Shown: one piece after another, positions 47,621-58,131 of the stretch | Position numbering within the stretch: the first letter of the stretch is position 1 | Layout: each line of letters opens with the position of its first letter | DNA from: Cyanophora paradoxa | Taxonomy: Eukaryota; Glaucocystophyceae; Cyanophorales; Cyanophoraceae | Direction: 5' to 3' | Length of the DNA: 64,000 bases | Assembly: GCA_004431415.1 (NCBI GenBank) | Contig: QPMI01000116.1 | Coordinates: 1-64,000, forward strand | Program-made: the position numbers and the translations under genes | The notes under the pieces: generated by a model | The model's input: only the letters and a program-made list of their open reading frames with translations | Told to the model about the DNA's origin: nothing | Database searches by the model: none

Positions 47621-50582
47621 ATGGTCCCTCCGGCCTTCGCAGCGGGCGCGTTAGTTAGCGGAGAGCGAAGATCGACCTGGCTGGGTCAGCAGCTGCGGTT
47701 GCTGCGCGCGGTCGATGCCGGCGCGCGATGCACTGGTCCGCGGGCGGATGCGGCCTCGACCGCAGCGGCTGCTGATCACTCAGCGAACATGGATCGATTC
47801 TTCGAGTGGGCCGAGCGCCGCAGGATCCAATTCAAGGCGCTCGAACTCGCCGAATTCCCTGGCATGGGTGATCTCTTCCATAGCTAAGGCGCCGCGGTCG
47901 CGAAGCCCTTGCCGAGCTCGCAGCTAACCGCAGACATCCGCGCGCGCAGGCTACGGGCTGCGCCTGACCCGCGATGTGCGCCCCGGCGAGCTGGTCTTTC
48001 GAAGCCGTGAGGTCTTCTCCGTCAACTGCGTCCTGGGGTCCTCTCCGCTCGGGCGGCGCATCGCACAAGTCCGGTGAGCCTCTGCAGCAGCTGTCACCGA
48101 AGCCTGCGACCTTCGCACTGCGGCAGCTAATGAGCTCTGACCGTGCGCGGCATGCGCAGGGAGCGGGATCGCACCGTCATCGACGACTGGATGACGATCG
48201 CCCTTGGGATCCTGTGGGAGAAGCGCGCGGCCGCGGACGCCGCCGGCGACACGCACTGGGCGCCCTACTTTGACGTGCGCTCGCTCCGCGGAGCTCCCCC
48301 CCCCCCCCCCCCCCTCCTCGAGGCCCCTTTCTGCGCTCCGAGCGCTCCCCGCCGCAGGCCATTCCACAGCGCGTGGAAGTTGCATCCGAGTGGCCCGAGT
48401 GAGCGAACGGAGGCCCTTGCCGTAGCCCGGTCCCCCCACCCCTTCCTCACCTGAGATTCGGCTTCTTCCACCGCAGCGAGGTTCTGAGGCTCACCCGCGG
48501 CTCCGAGCTGCCCCGCATGTGCGCCGTACCCCCTTCCTCCCCGTTTCTTCGTACAGCGTACCCCCCTCCCCGGCTCTGACTCGGCTTCGATCGCAGGGCG
48601 GAGGGGAGGCGGGATCTCTCCCGAAGCGAGTACAGCCTAGCACGCGAGCTGGCGCGTACCCCTCTTCCCCCGCCTCCCCTCTGCACCTGATGTACTTTCC
48701 CCCCCCCCCCCCCCCCCCTCAGGTCCTCTCACCCGTCTTTCCCGAGGCCGTGCGCCCCGCAGACCCTTCCGGTTCCCCGCCTTCGAATGCCTCACGTACC
48801 CCCGGTCTTCTCCGCTCCCCCCTCCCTCCCGAAAATAGGATATCCCGAGCGAGGAGGACTACCGCGCGGCCTACTCTCTCGTCAGCTCTCGCGCCTTCGG
48901 CAGCCCCACCATCTTCGCGCGTACCCCCGCCCCCTCCGTTCTAAAAGACCTTTAACACCGCACCCCCGCGCAGACCGGCGGCGTCCCCGCAATGATACCC
49001 ATGTTCGATCTCGGGAACTACATTCCAGGGGTACGTACACACTTCCGCGACCGGCCTCGATCATCCTTCTGAGCCGTCTGAGCCATCTGAGCCTCGTCTG
49101 AGTCATCTGAGCAGACGAAGAACGTGCTCGGGTTCGGCTCCCAGGAGGCCGAGCTCCACGCGGGGGAGGCCATCGCCGCCGGCGACCAGGCGAGCCAGTA
49201 CCCCCCTTCCTTCCTACTCCCCCACCCACCCCCTGCGCCCGCTTCTTGGCGCCCTGTCAGCCGCTCCCTCCAGCGCCCCCTCTCCCCCACTACGAGGCGA
49301 TTCCCTTTCGGCGCAGCTGCTGGTGAACTACGGGGCGAAGGGGAACGCGGAGCTCGCCCTAGACTTCGGATACTGCGTCCCGGAGTGCGCCCCCGCCCCC
49401 TTACCCCCCTCCCTTCGCCCCCCCCCGCCCCCCCCCCGCCCCCCCCGCCCCCCGTCCCTCTGCGCTGCCCCGATCTAGGCCAGCTCCAGCTCATAGACCG
49501 GCTCCTGGCCTCTCCCTGTTTGGGCCGGGGAGTCGGCCCTGTCCCTGTCCCTCCCCGAGGCCTTGCACGCTGCCGCCTCCTAGCCTCCGCCACCTCCTGG
49601 CCTCTTTGGCGCCGCGCCCCAGGGCCGACCTCAGGGCCTCGAGGCCGAGCGCCCGAGGCCGACTTAGATTCACAATTAGATCTAGAGCGTCCAGCCTCTG
49701 GATCTTGATTAGGTCTAGATCTAGATGCTCTAGATGCCGCGCCGCGCCCCAGGGCCGATCTCGAGGCCGTTCGCGAGCTCGAGCTCGAGCTCGGGCGCCA
49801 TAGATCCTCAAGCGGGGCTGGGGAGCCTTGGCCGTGGAGCCCGCCCCAATCTCTGATCGTGAGCCCCCCTCCGCCACCGCCGCGCGCGCAGGAACCCGTT
49901 CGACTACGTACCCCTCGTCGTGCGGGGGCCCTCGGGCGAGGTTCGACGCGCCGTACCCCGGCCCCCTCCCCGGCTGGATGGCCGAACTCAGCTGTACCCC
50001 GCCGCCCCCGCAGGAGGCCCAGGTGGACCTCACGGCGAAGGGGCCCGACGGGAAGGCCCTCGGGAAGGTCGAGAAGGGTACGCGAATCGCCCGAAGAAAG
50101 AATACCCGCCCATCCCCCCACCCCCCCCCCCCCCCCCCCTTCCGACCCAAGAGTTGACTCTGCGTAGCGCTGGGCCTGTCGAGCCGCCGGCGGGCGGCGG
50201 CTGCGGCCCTCGAGGCGGCCGAGGCGCGCCTCGCCTCGTACATGTCCCCGGATGAGCTCGCGGCGGGGGTACGCGCGCTCCTTCTTCTTCTTCTGTGCCC
50301 CTCTGAAAAACCCGTCGGCCCGGCAGGTCGCTGCGTTCGCATCGGCGAACCCGGAGAGGGCCCACGTCGCCGGTTCGAACCCGCGCCGAAGCTTAAGCTT
50401 AAGCTTAAGCTTAAGCTTAATATATGCTTAATAAGCTTAAGCTTAAGCTTAAGCTTAAGCTCAAGCTGCCCCGCCCGATCGCGATTGATTTGCGGGGCGC
50501 AGAGGCGGCGAGGGTGCTCGTGGAGGGCGAGCGGGCCGTGCTGGAGTCCGCCATGGCGCAGCTCCGCCGCCGCGCCAAGTGA
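47621..50582 (+). CDS. SET-domain protein lysine methyltransferase, Rubisco-LSMT/SETD type
   Basis: Family members methylate lysine (or histidine) on non-histone proteins using S-adenosylmethionine. ATG 47789 gives MDRFFEWAERRRIQFKAL.., the usual start of the SET region; an in-frame ATG at 47621 adds 56 Ala/Arg-rich residues that could be an organelle transit peptide, so I extend to it. SET motifs in order: GYGLRLTRDVRPGELVF (~47950), TVIDDWMTIALGILWE (~48175) and WAPYFD, SEYSLARELA (~48620), EEDYRAAYSLVSSRAF (~48855), GGVPAMIPMFDLGNYIPG (~48975), and LLVNYGAKGNAELALDFGY (49318-49377), which carries the catalytic-type Tyr. The substrate-binding domain follows (NPFDYVPLVV, LTAKGPDGKALG, ASYMSPDELAAG, AAFASANPERAH) and ends MAQLRRRAK-stop. 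NY replaces the usual N-H in DxxNH. At least twelve introns; one uses a GC donor (49190). Confidence 0.85.
50389..50462 (+). repeat. AAGCTT hexamer array in the last intron of the SET gene
   Basis: Self-complementary AAGCTT units repeat about eleven times, interrupted by TAATATATGCTTAATA. The array starts right at the exon end that reads SNPRR. It could form a hairpin within the intron RNA. Confidence 0.85.
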
Positions 50583-51199
50583 AGTTAGCAGTGACCTGGT
50601 AACTAATGATCATAAGCAGTGATCATGACTTGGGTAACTCATGATCATGATCCCTGGCTCATGATCATGATCATGATCAGTGCCCCACCCGCCCCCCGCC
50701 CCCGCCCCACCATTAATTGATATCACGGGCTCATGATCATGATCATGATCAGTGCACCTTCCCCCCCCTTCCCTCCTCTCAGCCTATTCCCCTAGCCTAG
50801 TAGGCCTACAGCTACTAGCTGCGGTTTCAACCTTCCTGATTTGCGATTTAGATCGACTAGTTAGTACTAGAAATTCTTTCAAGAGCGTCCTGTTCACGAT
50901 CGAGGCTACCTGCAAAGCTAGCTATGATACCTGTGAGACTACCCGAATGAAACGCTACGGAGCTGGGCTACTCGAGTTTGAGAATGAAGTTAAAAACGTT
51001 GGGATCCCGGGGCCCAGGCGCGGAACGGGACGCGCGGGCCGGGCCGGAGCGGAGTGTGTGAGACGCGGGCGGCGGAAGGGGGCGCGCCGATCTCAGCGCG
51101 CGGCAGAGCGAACGGAATTGAGAGGGAGGTGCGATGGAAGGGCGGCGCGCTGGGAGGAAGCAGGGAAAGAGTCTGAGTCCGAACCGAGCCGAGCCGAGC
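50583..51199. other. Convergent-gene spacer with ATGATCATGATCATGATC repeats
   Basis: CTCATGATCATGATC-type palindromic runs occur at ~50636-50684 and, as a near-identical copy with following CAGTGC, at ~50729-50757. The remaining sequence (50790-51199) shows no supported gene. Confidence 0.65.
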
Positions 51200-51833
51200 C
51201 TAGAGCCAGGCCGGCTTCACGACGGGCACGCGGACTAGGTCCGTGTCGAACAGCTCCACGAACTGCTCGTTGGAGAGGCGGACCTTGCTCCCCGCGTACC
51301 TGAGGAGGAGGTGAGCGCGGGCGGCGGGCGCGAGCGCGCGGGACGGGGCGGGCGGGAGCGCGCGCGCCTTCGGTACTCTTCGAAGATCGCGGTGAGATTC
51401 CAGCGCTGGAGCTTGCGCAGGCAGCCGATGAGCGTGCCCGTGCGGTGCCGGCCCAGGTTGCACATGACCATGAGCGGGTAGTTCTTCGGGTCGAGGATGA
51501 GGTCGAGCGCCTCCAGAACGACCTGCTCCGAGATCGGCTTCCACGGGTTCGAGTGTCCCTGCGCTCGCCTCAGCGGGCGCACGCGAACGCGCGGGCGATC
51601 GGGCGGGCGGGCGGGCGGCGCGCCTCGCTTCCGAGGTGGTGCAGGGTGATGTCCTGGTCGTCCATGAAATTGATGAACTGCGGCGCGGGCTCGTCCGGCG
51701 CCAAGTAGATGATCTTCTTCAGGTTGAGCTTCTCGAGGAAGGGAAAGTTCAGCTCGTTCGGCTGGCCCGAGCGGTAGAGGTCGTCCTCCACCATCCCGAA
51801 GTTCGGGGGAGGAATGAAGTGCGAGCCCGTCAT
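51200..51833 (-). CDS. Plant/fungal-type atypical dual-specificity phosphatase (PFA-DSP/SIW14 family), 166 residues
   Basis: Exons 51833-51624, 51558-51368 and 51299-51200 join in phase to 167 codons with stop. The N-terminus MTGSHFIPPPNFGMVEDDLYRSGQP is the family opening (PPxNFxMVxxxxYRSxxP). The catalytic loop CNLGRHRTG has C103 and R109 (CX5R), followed by GCLRKLQRWNLTAIFEEYRR and FVELFD, which are very close to SIW14 and plant PFA-DSPs. Those enzymes dephosphorylate inositol pyrophosphates; the same activity is inferred here. Both introns begin with GC (AG|GCGCGC), proven by the unbroken family sequence across each join. Length matches the family. The gene is convergent with the SET gene. 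Confidence 0.94.
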
Positions 51834-52144
51834 CGCTAAATGTTTACGCCGCGGGGAAAGCTCGCTGAGCGCCGAGCGATGGCCGCGCTACGCCAGCCGC
51901 GCCGATGTAGTCTGCGTGCGCAGGAGGACGGTGGTGCCGTTCGCTGATGAGACTGCGCGTCTGTGAAGCGCGGTGTTTATCGCTCGCGGCCTCCCAGGGC
52001 CATCCGCACAGTGCCAAGGCAAACGAAGTCGTACCCCAACCGCTACGCCGCGGCGCCGCCGCGTCGCCGCGGCGTAGCAAACGAGAATCAAAGTTCGAGC
52101 GTCTCCGCTCCCGGTCTTAGAGTCGCAGGGAGCTCGAGGACGCA
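51834..52144. other. Spacer between the phosphatase start and the minisatellite
   Basis: 311 bases with no supported gene, presumably including the phosphatase promoter. Confidence 0.35.
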
Positions 52145-52860
52145 GGCACGGCTGGGGCTCGCCTCGGCTCGCCGGGCGTGGCGGAGGCGCGTGCGGCGGC
52201 GGCGCGGCTCGTCGGGCGGGGCGGAGGCGCGCGCGGCGGCGGCGCGCTCGCCGGGCGTGGCGGAGGCGCGTGCGGCGGCGGCGCGGCTCGCCGGGCGGGA
52301 CGGGGGCGCGGCGGGCGGCGGCGCGGCTCGTCGGGCGGGCGGAGGCGCGCGCGGCGGCGGCGCGGCTCGCCGGGCGGGACGGGGCGCGGCGGGCAGCGGC
52401 GTGGCTCGCCGGGCGGGGCGTAGGCGCGGCGGGTGGCGGCGCTGCTCGTCGGGCGGGCGGAGGCGCACGCGGCGGCGGCGCGCTCGCCGGGCGGGGCGGA
52501 GGCGCAGCGGGCGGCGGCGCGGCTCGCCGGGCGGGGCGGAGGCGCGGCGGGCGGCGGCGCTGCTCGTCGGGCGGGGCGGAAGCGCGGCGGGCGGCGGCGC
52601 GGCTCGTCGGCGGGGCGTAGGCGCGGCGGGCGGCGGCGCGGCTCGCACAGCAGGGCGGAGGCGCGGCGGGCGGCGGCGCGGCTCGCACAGCGGGGCGGAG
52701 GCGCGGCGGGCGGCGGCGCGGCTCGCACAGCGGGGCGGAGGCGCGGCGGGCGGCGGCGCGGCTCGCCGTGCGGGGTGGAGGCGCGGCGGGCGGCTCCCCG
52801 CGGCGCCCGTCCTCCTCCTCGTCCCCGGTGCGAACCGGTACCCCTCTCCCGCATCCGCGC
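52145..52860. repeat. 40-bp GC-rich minisatellite array, inverted relative to 28.3-29.3 kb, with the same head sequence
   Basis: About 16 units of 40 bases with core CGGCGGCGCGGCTCG, the reverse complement of the array at 28300-29280. It ends at 52785-52845 with GGCTCCCCGCGGCGCCCGTC... and GGTGCGAACC, the reverse complement of the head at 27965-28020. The open frames across it are repeat artefacts. Confidence 0.9.
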
Positions 52861-53065
52861 GACGCCATACCCCTGAGAGCGCGCCGCGCCGTGCCGCGCA
52901 GGCCTCGCGGCGGCTCTCGGGACCGGTCCCTGATGCTTCCGCCCCGTCGCCCCCTGCCACCGCGCCTCACCCCGCCTTCACCTCACCACCCCCCGCTTTG
53001 TGCGCGGCCCCGAAATTCTCTCATCGCCACCCCCCCTCTTCCCGCCCCGACAACTTACCCCCAGC

Positions 53066-53701
53066 ATGCGCACAGCGCCTCGGCCACGGGGGGAGGGAGC
53101 GGTACCCCCGGCGCCCCCCTTCGCGGCGGGGTGTTCCCTGGGCGCCAGCCTCCTCGTCCGGTCCGGTACCCCCTTTGTTCCCCCCCCCCCCCCCGGGCGC
53201 CCCTCTTCGAGGGTACCTAGGGGAGGAGGCGGGCGCCTGCCCGCTGGCGGCCGCGGGCCCCGCGAGCCTCGCGGACCCCTTCGACCTGGCGGCCTGCTCG
53301 GAGGCATTAATATTCCGGACGGGTACGGTGCACCGCCTCGTCTACGACCCGCGGCTCGCGTCCGCCATGCGCCGCGTGTTCCTCAGGCGCGCCCGTACCC
53401 CCGCCCCTTCCCGCCCCCCCTCGTCCGATTCTGATGCGTACCCCCCCGGCCCCTCGCAGGAGCCGCGCGCTATTTTAGGAAAGCAGGGACCCGACCTACA
53501 ACGTACCCCACGCCCTCAAGGTGACCCCTCGCCCCTTACCCCCCCCCCCCCACCCCCGCACACACACACACACACACCACGCTCTTAACGTGACACACAC
53601 ACACACAAAATCAGTTCCTAAACGATGTCGCATCCGGCGCATTGCAGGCGCGAGTTTTCTATCACATCATTGCCAAATGTTGCTGCAGGTGTAGTTCTTA
53701 G
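53066..53701 (+). CDS. 128-residue protein of unknown function
   Basis: Four exons (53066-53165, 53221-53386, 53487-53520, 53615-53701) have fully compatible phases and sum to exactly 129 codons with stop, which supports the model although I know no homologue. The protein reads AAGCSLGASLLVRSG, then LADPFDLAACSEALIFRTG, TVHRLVYDPRLASAMRRVF, RRDPTYNVPHALKFLNDV and ends VFYHIIAKCCCRCSS. The first intron has a GTACCCC donor, the second a GC donor (53387) of AG|GCGCGCC type. The cysteine cluster at the C-terminus might bind metal or be lipidated; this is a guess. It lies just beyond the inverted minisatellite and converges on the next gene. Confidence 0.6.
53560..53605. repeat. (CA)n microsatellites in the third intron of the 128-residue gene
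   Basis: CA dinucleotide runs at 53560-53577 and 53593-53605 lie between the exons ending at 53520 and starting at 53615. Confidence 0.8.
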
Positions 53702-53857
53702 AACTCCGCCCCATCAATGTCAGCAGGCGCGGCCTCCACCTGCCGTATATACGTACCATGAGTCATGTTCGTGGTCAATCGAATTCGAAGTTAGAGCTTA
53801 ATTATTTATATATAAGGGTCTTCAGCTTAGAGCTTAATTATTTGTATATAAGGGTCT

Positions 53858-56247
53858 TCAGCTTGAACGCACGGTGGCGAGCACGTGGCCGGCGTCGGTG
53901 AGGAGGTCGGCCTCGAGGGCGTCCAGCTCCGCCTCGTACTCGGCCTGCGCCGGCGCCGCGCAATCGATATTTATATACCGCAATCGGCAGCAGCAGCGCT
54001 AGCAGCACTGCGGCAGCAGCTAAGGGGAATCGCACATCGGCTTCCTGTGCCTCGTCGTCGAGATGAGCCGCCGGTTTCACTTGACAGGTCGCCCCCGTGG
54101 TCGACGCGTTCTTGAATGCCTTGGAAGTGCTCAGTGCAAAGCAAGCCCTGCAAATAAGTTGGTATGTATGTGAGGTGTGCGCGGAAATGTATTCGTACGC
54201 TTGCAATTGCACTTATTAATTAAAATTATAGTTCAAACGCGCGCACGATCGGTGGTATGTGCCGCTCATAGCGGTAGTGCATCTGTCCGACGATCGCGGC
54301 AAAAGACGTTAGTTAGAATCGAAATCTCAGAGTCTCATCGCACGTGCGAGAATACTATGATATATAGTACTCGATTCGGCGAGCTCCTGCAACTTGCTCG
54401 GCGATCGAGGAGCGCTCACGTGGAGTCTGTGTAGCATGTGCCGCATTCGATGGTGTTGTTCACAATTTTCCCATCGATGTTCAGCTTGTACGAGCAACCC
54501 TCATTACCTGCCGGTCTCGTCGCGCTCCCAACTTTGCTAGCCGTGCAAGATCTGCCGGGGGCCGGCGCCGATGAAAGTAAGTCATGATGACGCGTACTAC
54601 GGTATACGTACAAGCGGCATGTGTACGCAGCGCAGCTGCAGTGCTACTGTGATTTACAGACGCACCCAGGGCTGTCGAATGTTCCTAGAAGGTTGCCCTG
54701 CGTTTCAGCGGAACATTAATATTAGCTATAGTCTGATGCATTATAATTAATGACAATTAAATATAAATGCTCGCTGACGCTCGAGCCTGCGTATGTGTTG
54801 CTCACCGAGAGGTTGAAGTCTGAGTAGCAGGTAGTGTCTTGTACGTTCTGAACGGCGGCGTTGCTGGTGGTTTTCGTGGTATAGTTGGCGTTCTGATACA
54901 CTACGGACTTTCCGCCCATCGCAAAGCAGTTGCTGCGATACGAGGTGCAATTATAACGTCAGCGGTGATTCCTTTAAGCACGCTTTAGGTTTAAGCTTGC
55001 AGGCTTGAGCTTGAGCGTCTCATATATGCATTGCACATGGCGCACGTTACGCTGTTCGACGAGACGCCCAGGTTGGTTCCGCCGGCATTGTAATCACTGT
55101 AGCAAGGGCCCTGCGAAACAGTTCTCGTAAATAAAACGATACGCGTACGTGTACGATCAATTGCAAGTGGAAATCAAACACCGAGCAGTACTGCATAGGT
55201 CTACAGTAGTGATTTAATTATTATAAGACAGCAGAGCAGGCAGCAGATCTATTGCTAGATCTAGATTCTGGGAGCAGCAGAGCGAATAGTAGTGATTGCA
55301 TTATAATAAGTTCAAAGTGCGTCATTAGAATGCGTACTTCCGAAGTTCATGCAATCACTTCTCTTTTTTAAACAATAAATTACCTTGCTGGTAATGTTCT
55401 GGCAGGTTGCAGGATTGAACGTGTTTGACTGAGCGTTCCAAGTCTTAACCGACATGGAGTAGCCGTTGACGTCCTGAGTGCATTTCCTGCGCATGCATTG
55501 CGTTGGGTGACGAAATTAGAAGAAGCAGATGGTCATGAGCCCTGGGCCGGGCCCGCCATCCAATAGTCTAATATATACACATGCGCACGTCGGCGTGTCG
55601 ACGGTCGAGTCCAGCTGCGTGGCCGGCGCCCTGCCGTTCCAGGACTCTGTTCCACACCTAAACGTGCTTGTGAGCATTGCGTATACATAAAAAGCTTCAA
55701 GGCTTCAGACACAGAAACTCTATGAATCATGATCACGTGCACACAGAACATTTAGCTTTAGCTAAACCTGTACAGATTGGAATTCGAACGGTCATATAAG
55801 AATGTTGGGAAATCTGACCCGTAGTAGTCGAAGCAGGTGACGAGCGGCTTGTTTAGCCAGCTGACATATTTGTTGGTGCCAGACGTGTACGTCTGCTTCA
55901 CCACCTCGCCTGCAGACGGCCCAGCTCAGAATTACAATATGCCACTGGGCCACGGTTTCGGAAAAGAGCCGGGGTCGCTTATTCTAAACGATTCATCCAA
56001 ATTTAAAAGAGGGGCGGTGTCTTGCCTCCCATGCCCCAGCATGCGCTGCACAGGTGAAGCAACCATAGTCAGCAACCCACGCAAGCTGGACTTCATGAAT
56101 ATAATACGAAATTTCGCAGTCGCACTCTTGGGCCGCGGTGGAGGTGTTCGGAGACGGTGTCACGTTCCCAAGCAACGTCCCCGTTCCGTTGAAGAAAGTC
56201 GAACCGTTGCTAGAGTTTCCGTCATAGCAATCCCACGTGTAGCTCAT
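53858..56247 (-). CDS. Cys-rich type I membrane protein with repeated CYSDYN modules (family not recognised)
   Basis: About ten exons on the minus strand. From ATG 56247: MSYTWDCYDGNSSNGSTFF ending CDC...CFTC; then KQTYTSGTNKYVSW..TCFDYY (~55900); CGTESWNGRAPATQ..PTCA (~55630); CTQDVNGYSMSVKTWN (~55480); GPCYSDYNAGGTNLG..CAMC (~55090); NCFAMGGKSVVYQNAN..TTCYSDFN (~54880); a short NLLGTFDSPGC exon (~54680); SCTASKVG..CGTCYTDS (~54520); and finally a membrane segment FPLAAAAVLLALLLPIA (~54010) followed by a ~28-residue acidic tail ending ATVRSS-stop (53858). Several N-x-S/T sites and evenly spaced cysteine pairs fit an extracellular domain. A signal peptide is missing, so a first exon may lie upstream. 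The last intron (34 bases) is very short. Receptor or adhesion roles are only possibilities. Confidence 0.65.
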
Positions 56248-56946
56248 TTTCGAACGTTAACTGCGCCGTACACGCAGCGTGGACAAGATCAGCACAGAAA
56301 AAATAAATATATCTCGAGGATCGGCACATATCCCGCGGGCGGAGATCTAGATCTAGAGCCGGCTCCCGAGACGTGAAGCGAGGCCTAGGTCAAATTAAAC
56401 TTGCGGCGATCGATGTCCACGTACGTGCGCATGCACGGAGACATAAGCGGTTTAATTATAACGTACGCTTAAGCGTCCGAGAAATGTAACGTTAACGTTA
56501 ACGCTTGTAATTAAGCTCGCTGACAACTACGACGTCGACGCCCGGCCGCACCACTGCCCAGCTCAAGAAGTCTATAGCTCAGCGATAACGCCGCGAACGT
56601 AATTCTATGATCGCAGCTCGCCGAGTACTAGTCGCAGAAGCGCACCGGTACCGGCCGGGGACTCCGATCGCGATGCTCTAGATCTATGCGGGTTTGGCGG
56701 AGGCGCTCTAGATCTAGATCTGGGCCTGCACTGGCACCTGCGGCTTCTTGAAGTCCGACCCGACCCTTGAAGTACTAGCTATAGTATCTTGCGAGGAACC
56801 CCCGGCCCGCCGGGCCGGAGACTCCCGATCGAGCTCCCGGGACTCCGGGAGTCCCGGGGACTCGAGCTCCCGCCTCCCGGCCCCGGGGCCCCGAGACTGG
56901 GGGCCCACTGCCCAGTACTAGTGGGGGCCCCACTGGGGGGCAGACC
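56248..56946. other. Gene-free spacer with GC palindromes
   Basis: ACGTTAACGTTAACG (~56490) and strings such as CCCGGGACTCCGGGAGTCCCGGGG (56836-56860) are palindromic. No coding sequence is supported. Confidence 0.5.
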
Positions 56947-57227
56947 GGTACCGTCGGGCACTAAATTACTGCGGCGTTAATTAACGCGGTTTCAAAAATG
57001 GCACTCCTCTGAGCGAAATACCGCGGTACCAAATTAACGCGGTTTTAAAAATTTGAGGCTTGTATGGGGCAGTAATTTGATGGGGTACTGTATGGGGCGA
57101 CTTCTCAGCAGCAAATTACCGCGGCACCAAATTACCGCGTTTTAACAAACTTTTGGCGCGTTAATTTGGTAGTAAATTGGTACCGCGTTAGTTAAGTGCC
57201 CGCGGTACTTAAGTGCCCTACGGTACC
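56947..57227. mobile_element. Terminal-inverted-repeat element (281 bp, MITE-like)
   Basis: Left end GGTACCGTCGGGCACTAAAT and right end (reverse complement) GGTACCGTAGGGCACTTAAG agree over about 28 bases with four mismatches. The trinucleotide ACC flanks both sides. Inside, AATTAACGCGGTTT and ACCGCGG motifs recur in both orientations. No coding capacity; superfamily uncertain. Confidence 0.65.
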
Positions 57228-57658
57228 ACCGTACCGGGCGCCGGCGCGCGCGGCAGTCTGCGGCTACTCCGCCGGGCCGGGCCCGGGGAGTCGCGACTCG
57301 CGATCGCGATCGCGATCGGGGTCCTCGGACCTCGGGCCCGGGGTCCGGGGACCCGGAAATCGGGGCCCCGGGGCCGGCCGCGGGATCGACTCCAGATCCC
57401 GGCCGCGCCGCCGCGGCGCGGGGCCGGGAGGCGGCGCCGGCCGGGCGTCGACGTCGCGGCGGGCCGGGAGGCTGGCGGGAGCCCCATGATGGCCCCATTG
57501 GCCGCCGGCTCAAATTAAATTGCCCATTTTTTTGCATGGTACTGCCGTCACGGCGTCACCGTAGTACCGTGTACTGGACCTACTAGTAGCTATAGTAACG
57601 TCACGGCGTTACAAGTTTATACATGTGAGACGTAGATTGATCTACCAGTAACTAAATT

Positions 57659-57839
57659 CTGTAGGACGGCTATAAATTGCCGAAACTCTGGATTTCTTCT
57701 ATGGCGCCATACAAAAGTGGCCGTTTTTTACTACCCCCTGAGAATTGCCGTGGCTTAAATTTGCCGAATGCGGCCTCTCGGCAATTTACGGCAATTGCAA
57801 TCTAAAACTACGGCTAAAAAAGCTTAAGCCGTCCTACAG
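57659..57839. mobile_element. Terminal-inverted-repeat element (181 bp, MITE-like)
   Basis: CTGTAGGACGGCT at 57659-57671 is perfectly inverted as AGCCGTCCTACAG at 57827-57839. Inner AATTGCCG/CGGCAATT motifs also pair. The target duplication is unclear. Confidence 0.65.
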
Positions 57840-58131
57840 TTTTTGAAACACCCGTCTAACATAATAGCCTTACAGTAATAGCCGGCCCGGCGGAGCATGT
57901 CATATGCGCATGCATCCTAGGAGTCAGTCGGGCCGGCGTTAGCGAGCTCGCCGGCGCCGTGCGCATGCAAGCTCCAAAGAGTTCGACCGTCGAACCGGTA
58001 CCGGTACAGGACCAACTTTGTAACCTCCGAGGGCTCTTTGCATGAAAGGTTATCTGGTATTGGTTAGCAATGGCCATGGTTACTCGCGAATTCTCGCGCT
58101 TTAAATTAAAGACGGAGGCTCCACCGTGCAG

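Noticed and set aside
51888-53588. 541-codon plus-strand and 360-codon minus-strand open frames
   Set aside because: Most of their length is the inverted minisatellite. Only the 3' part overlaps a real gene (53066-53701), and in that gene the exons are joined through introns.
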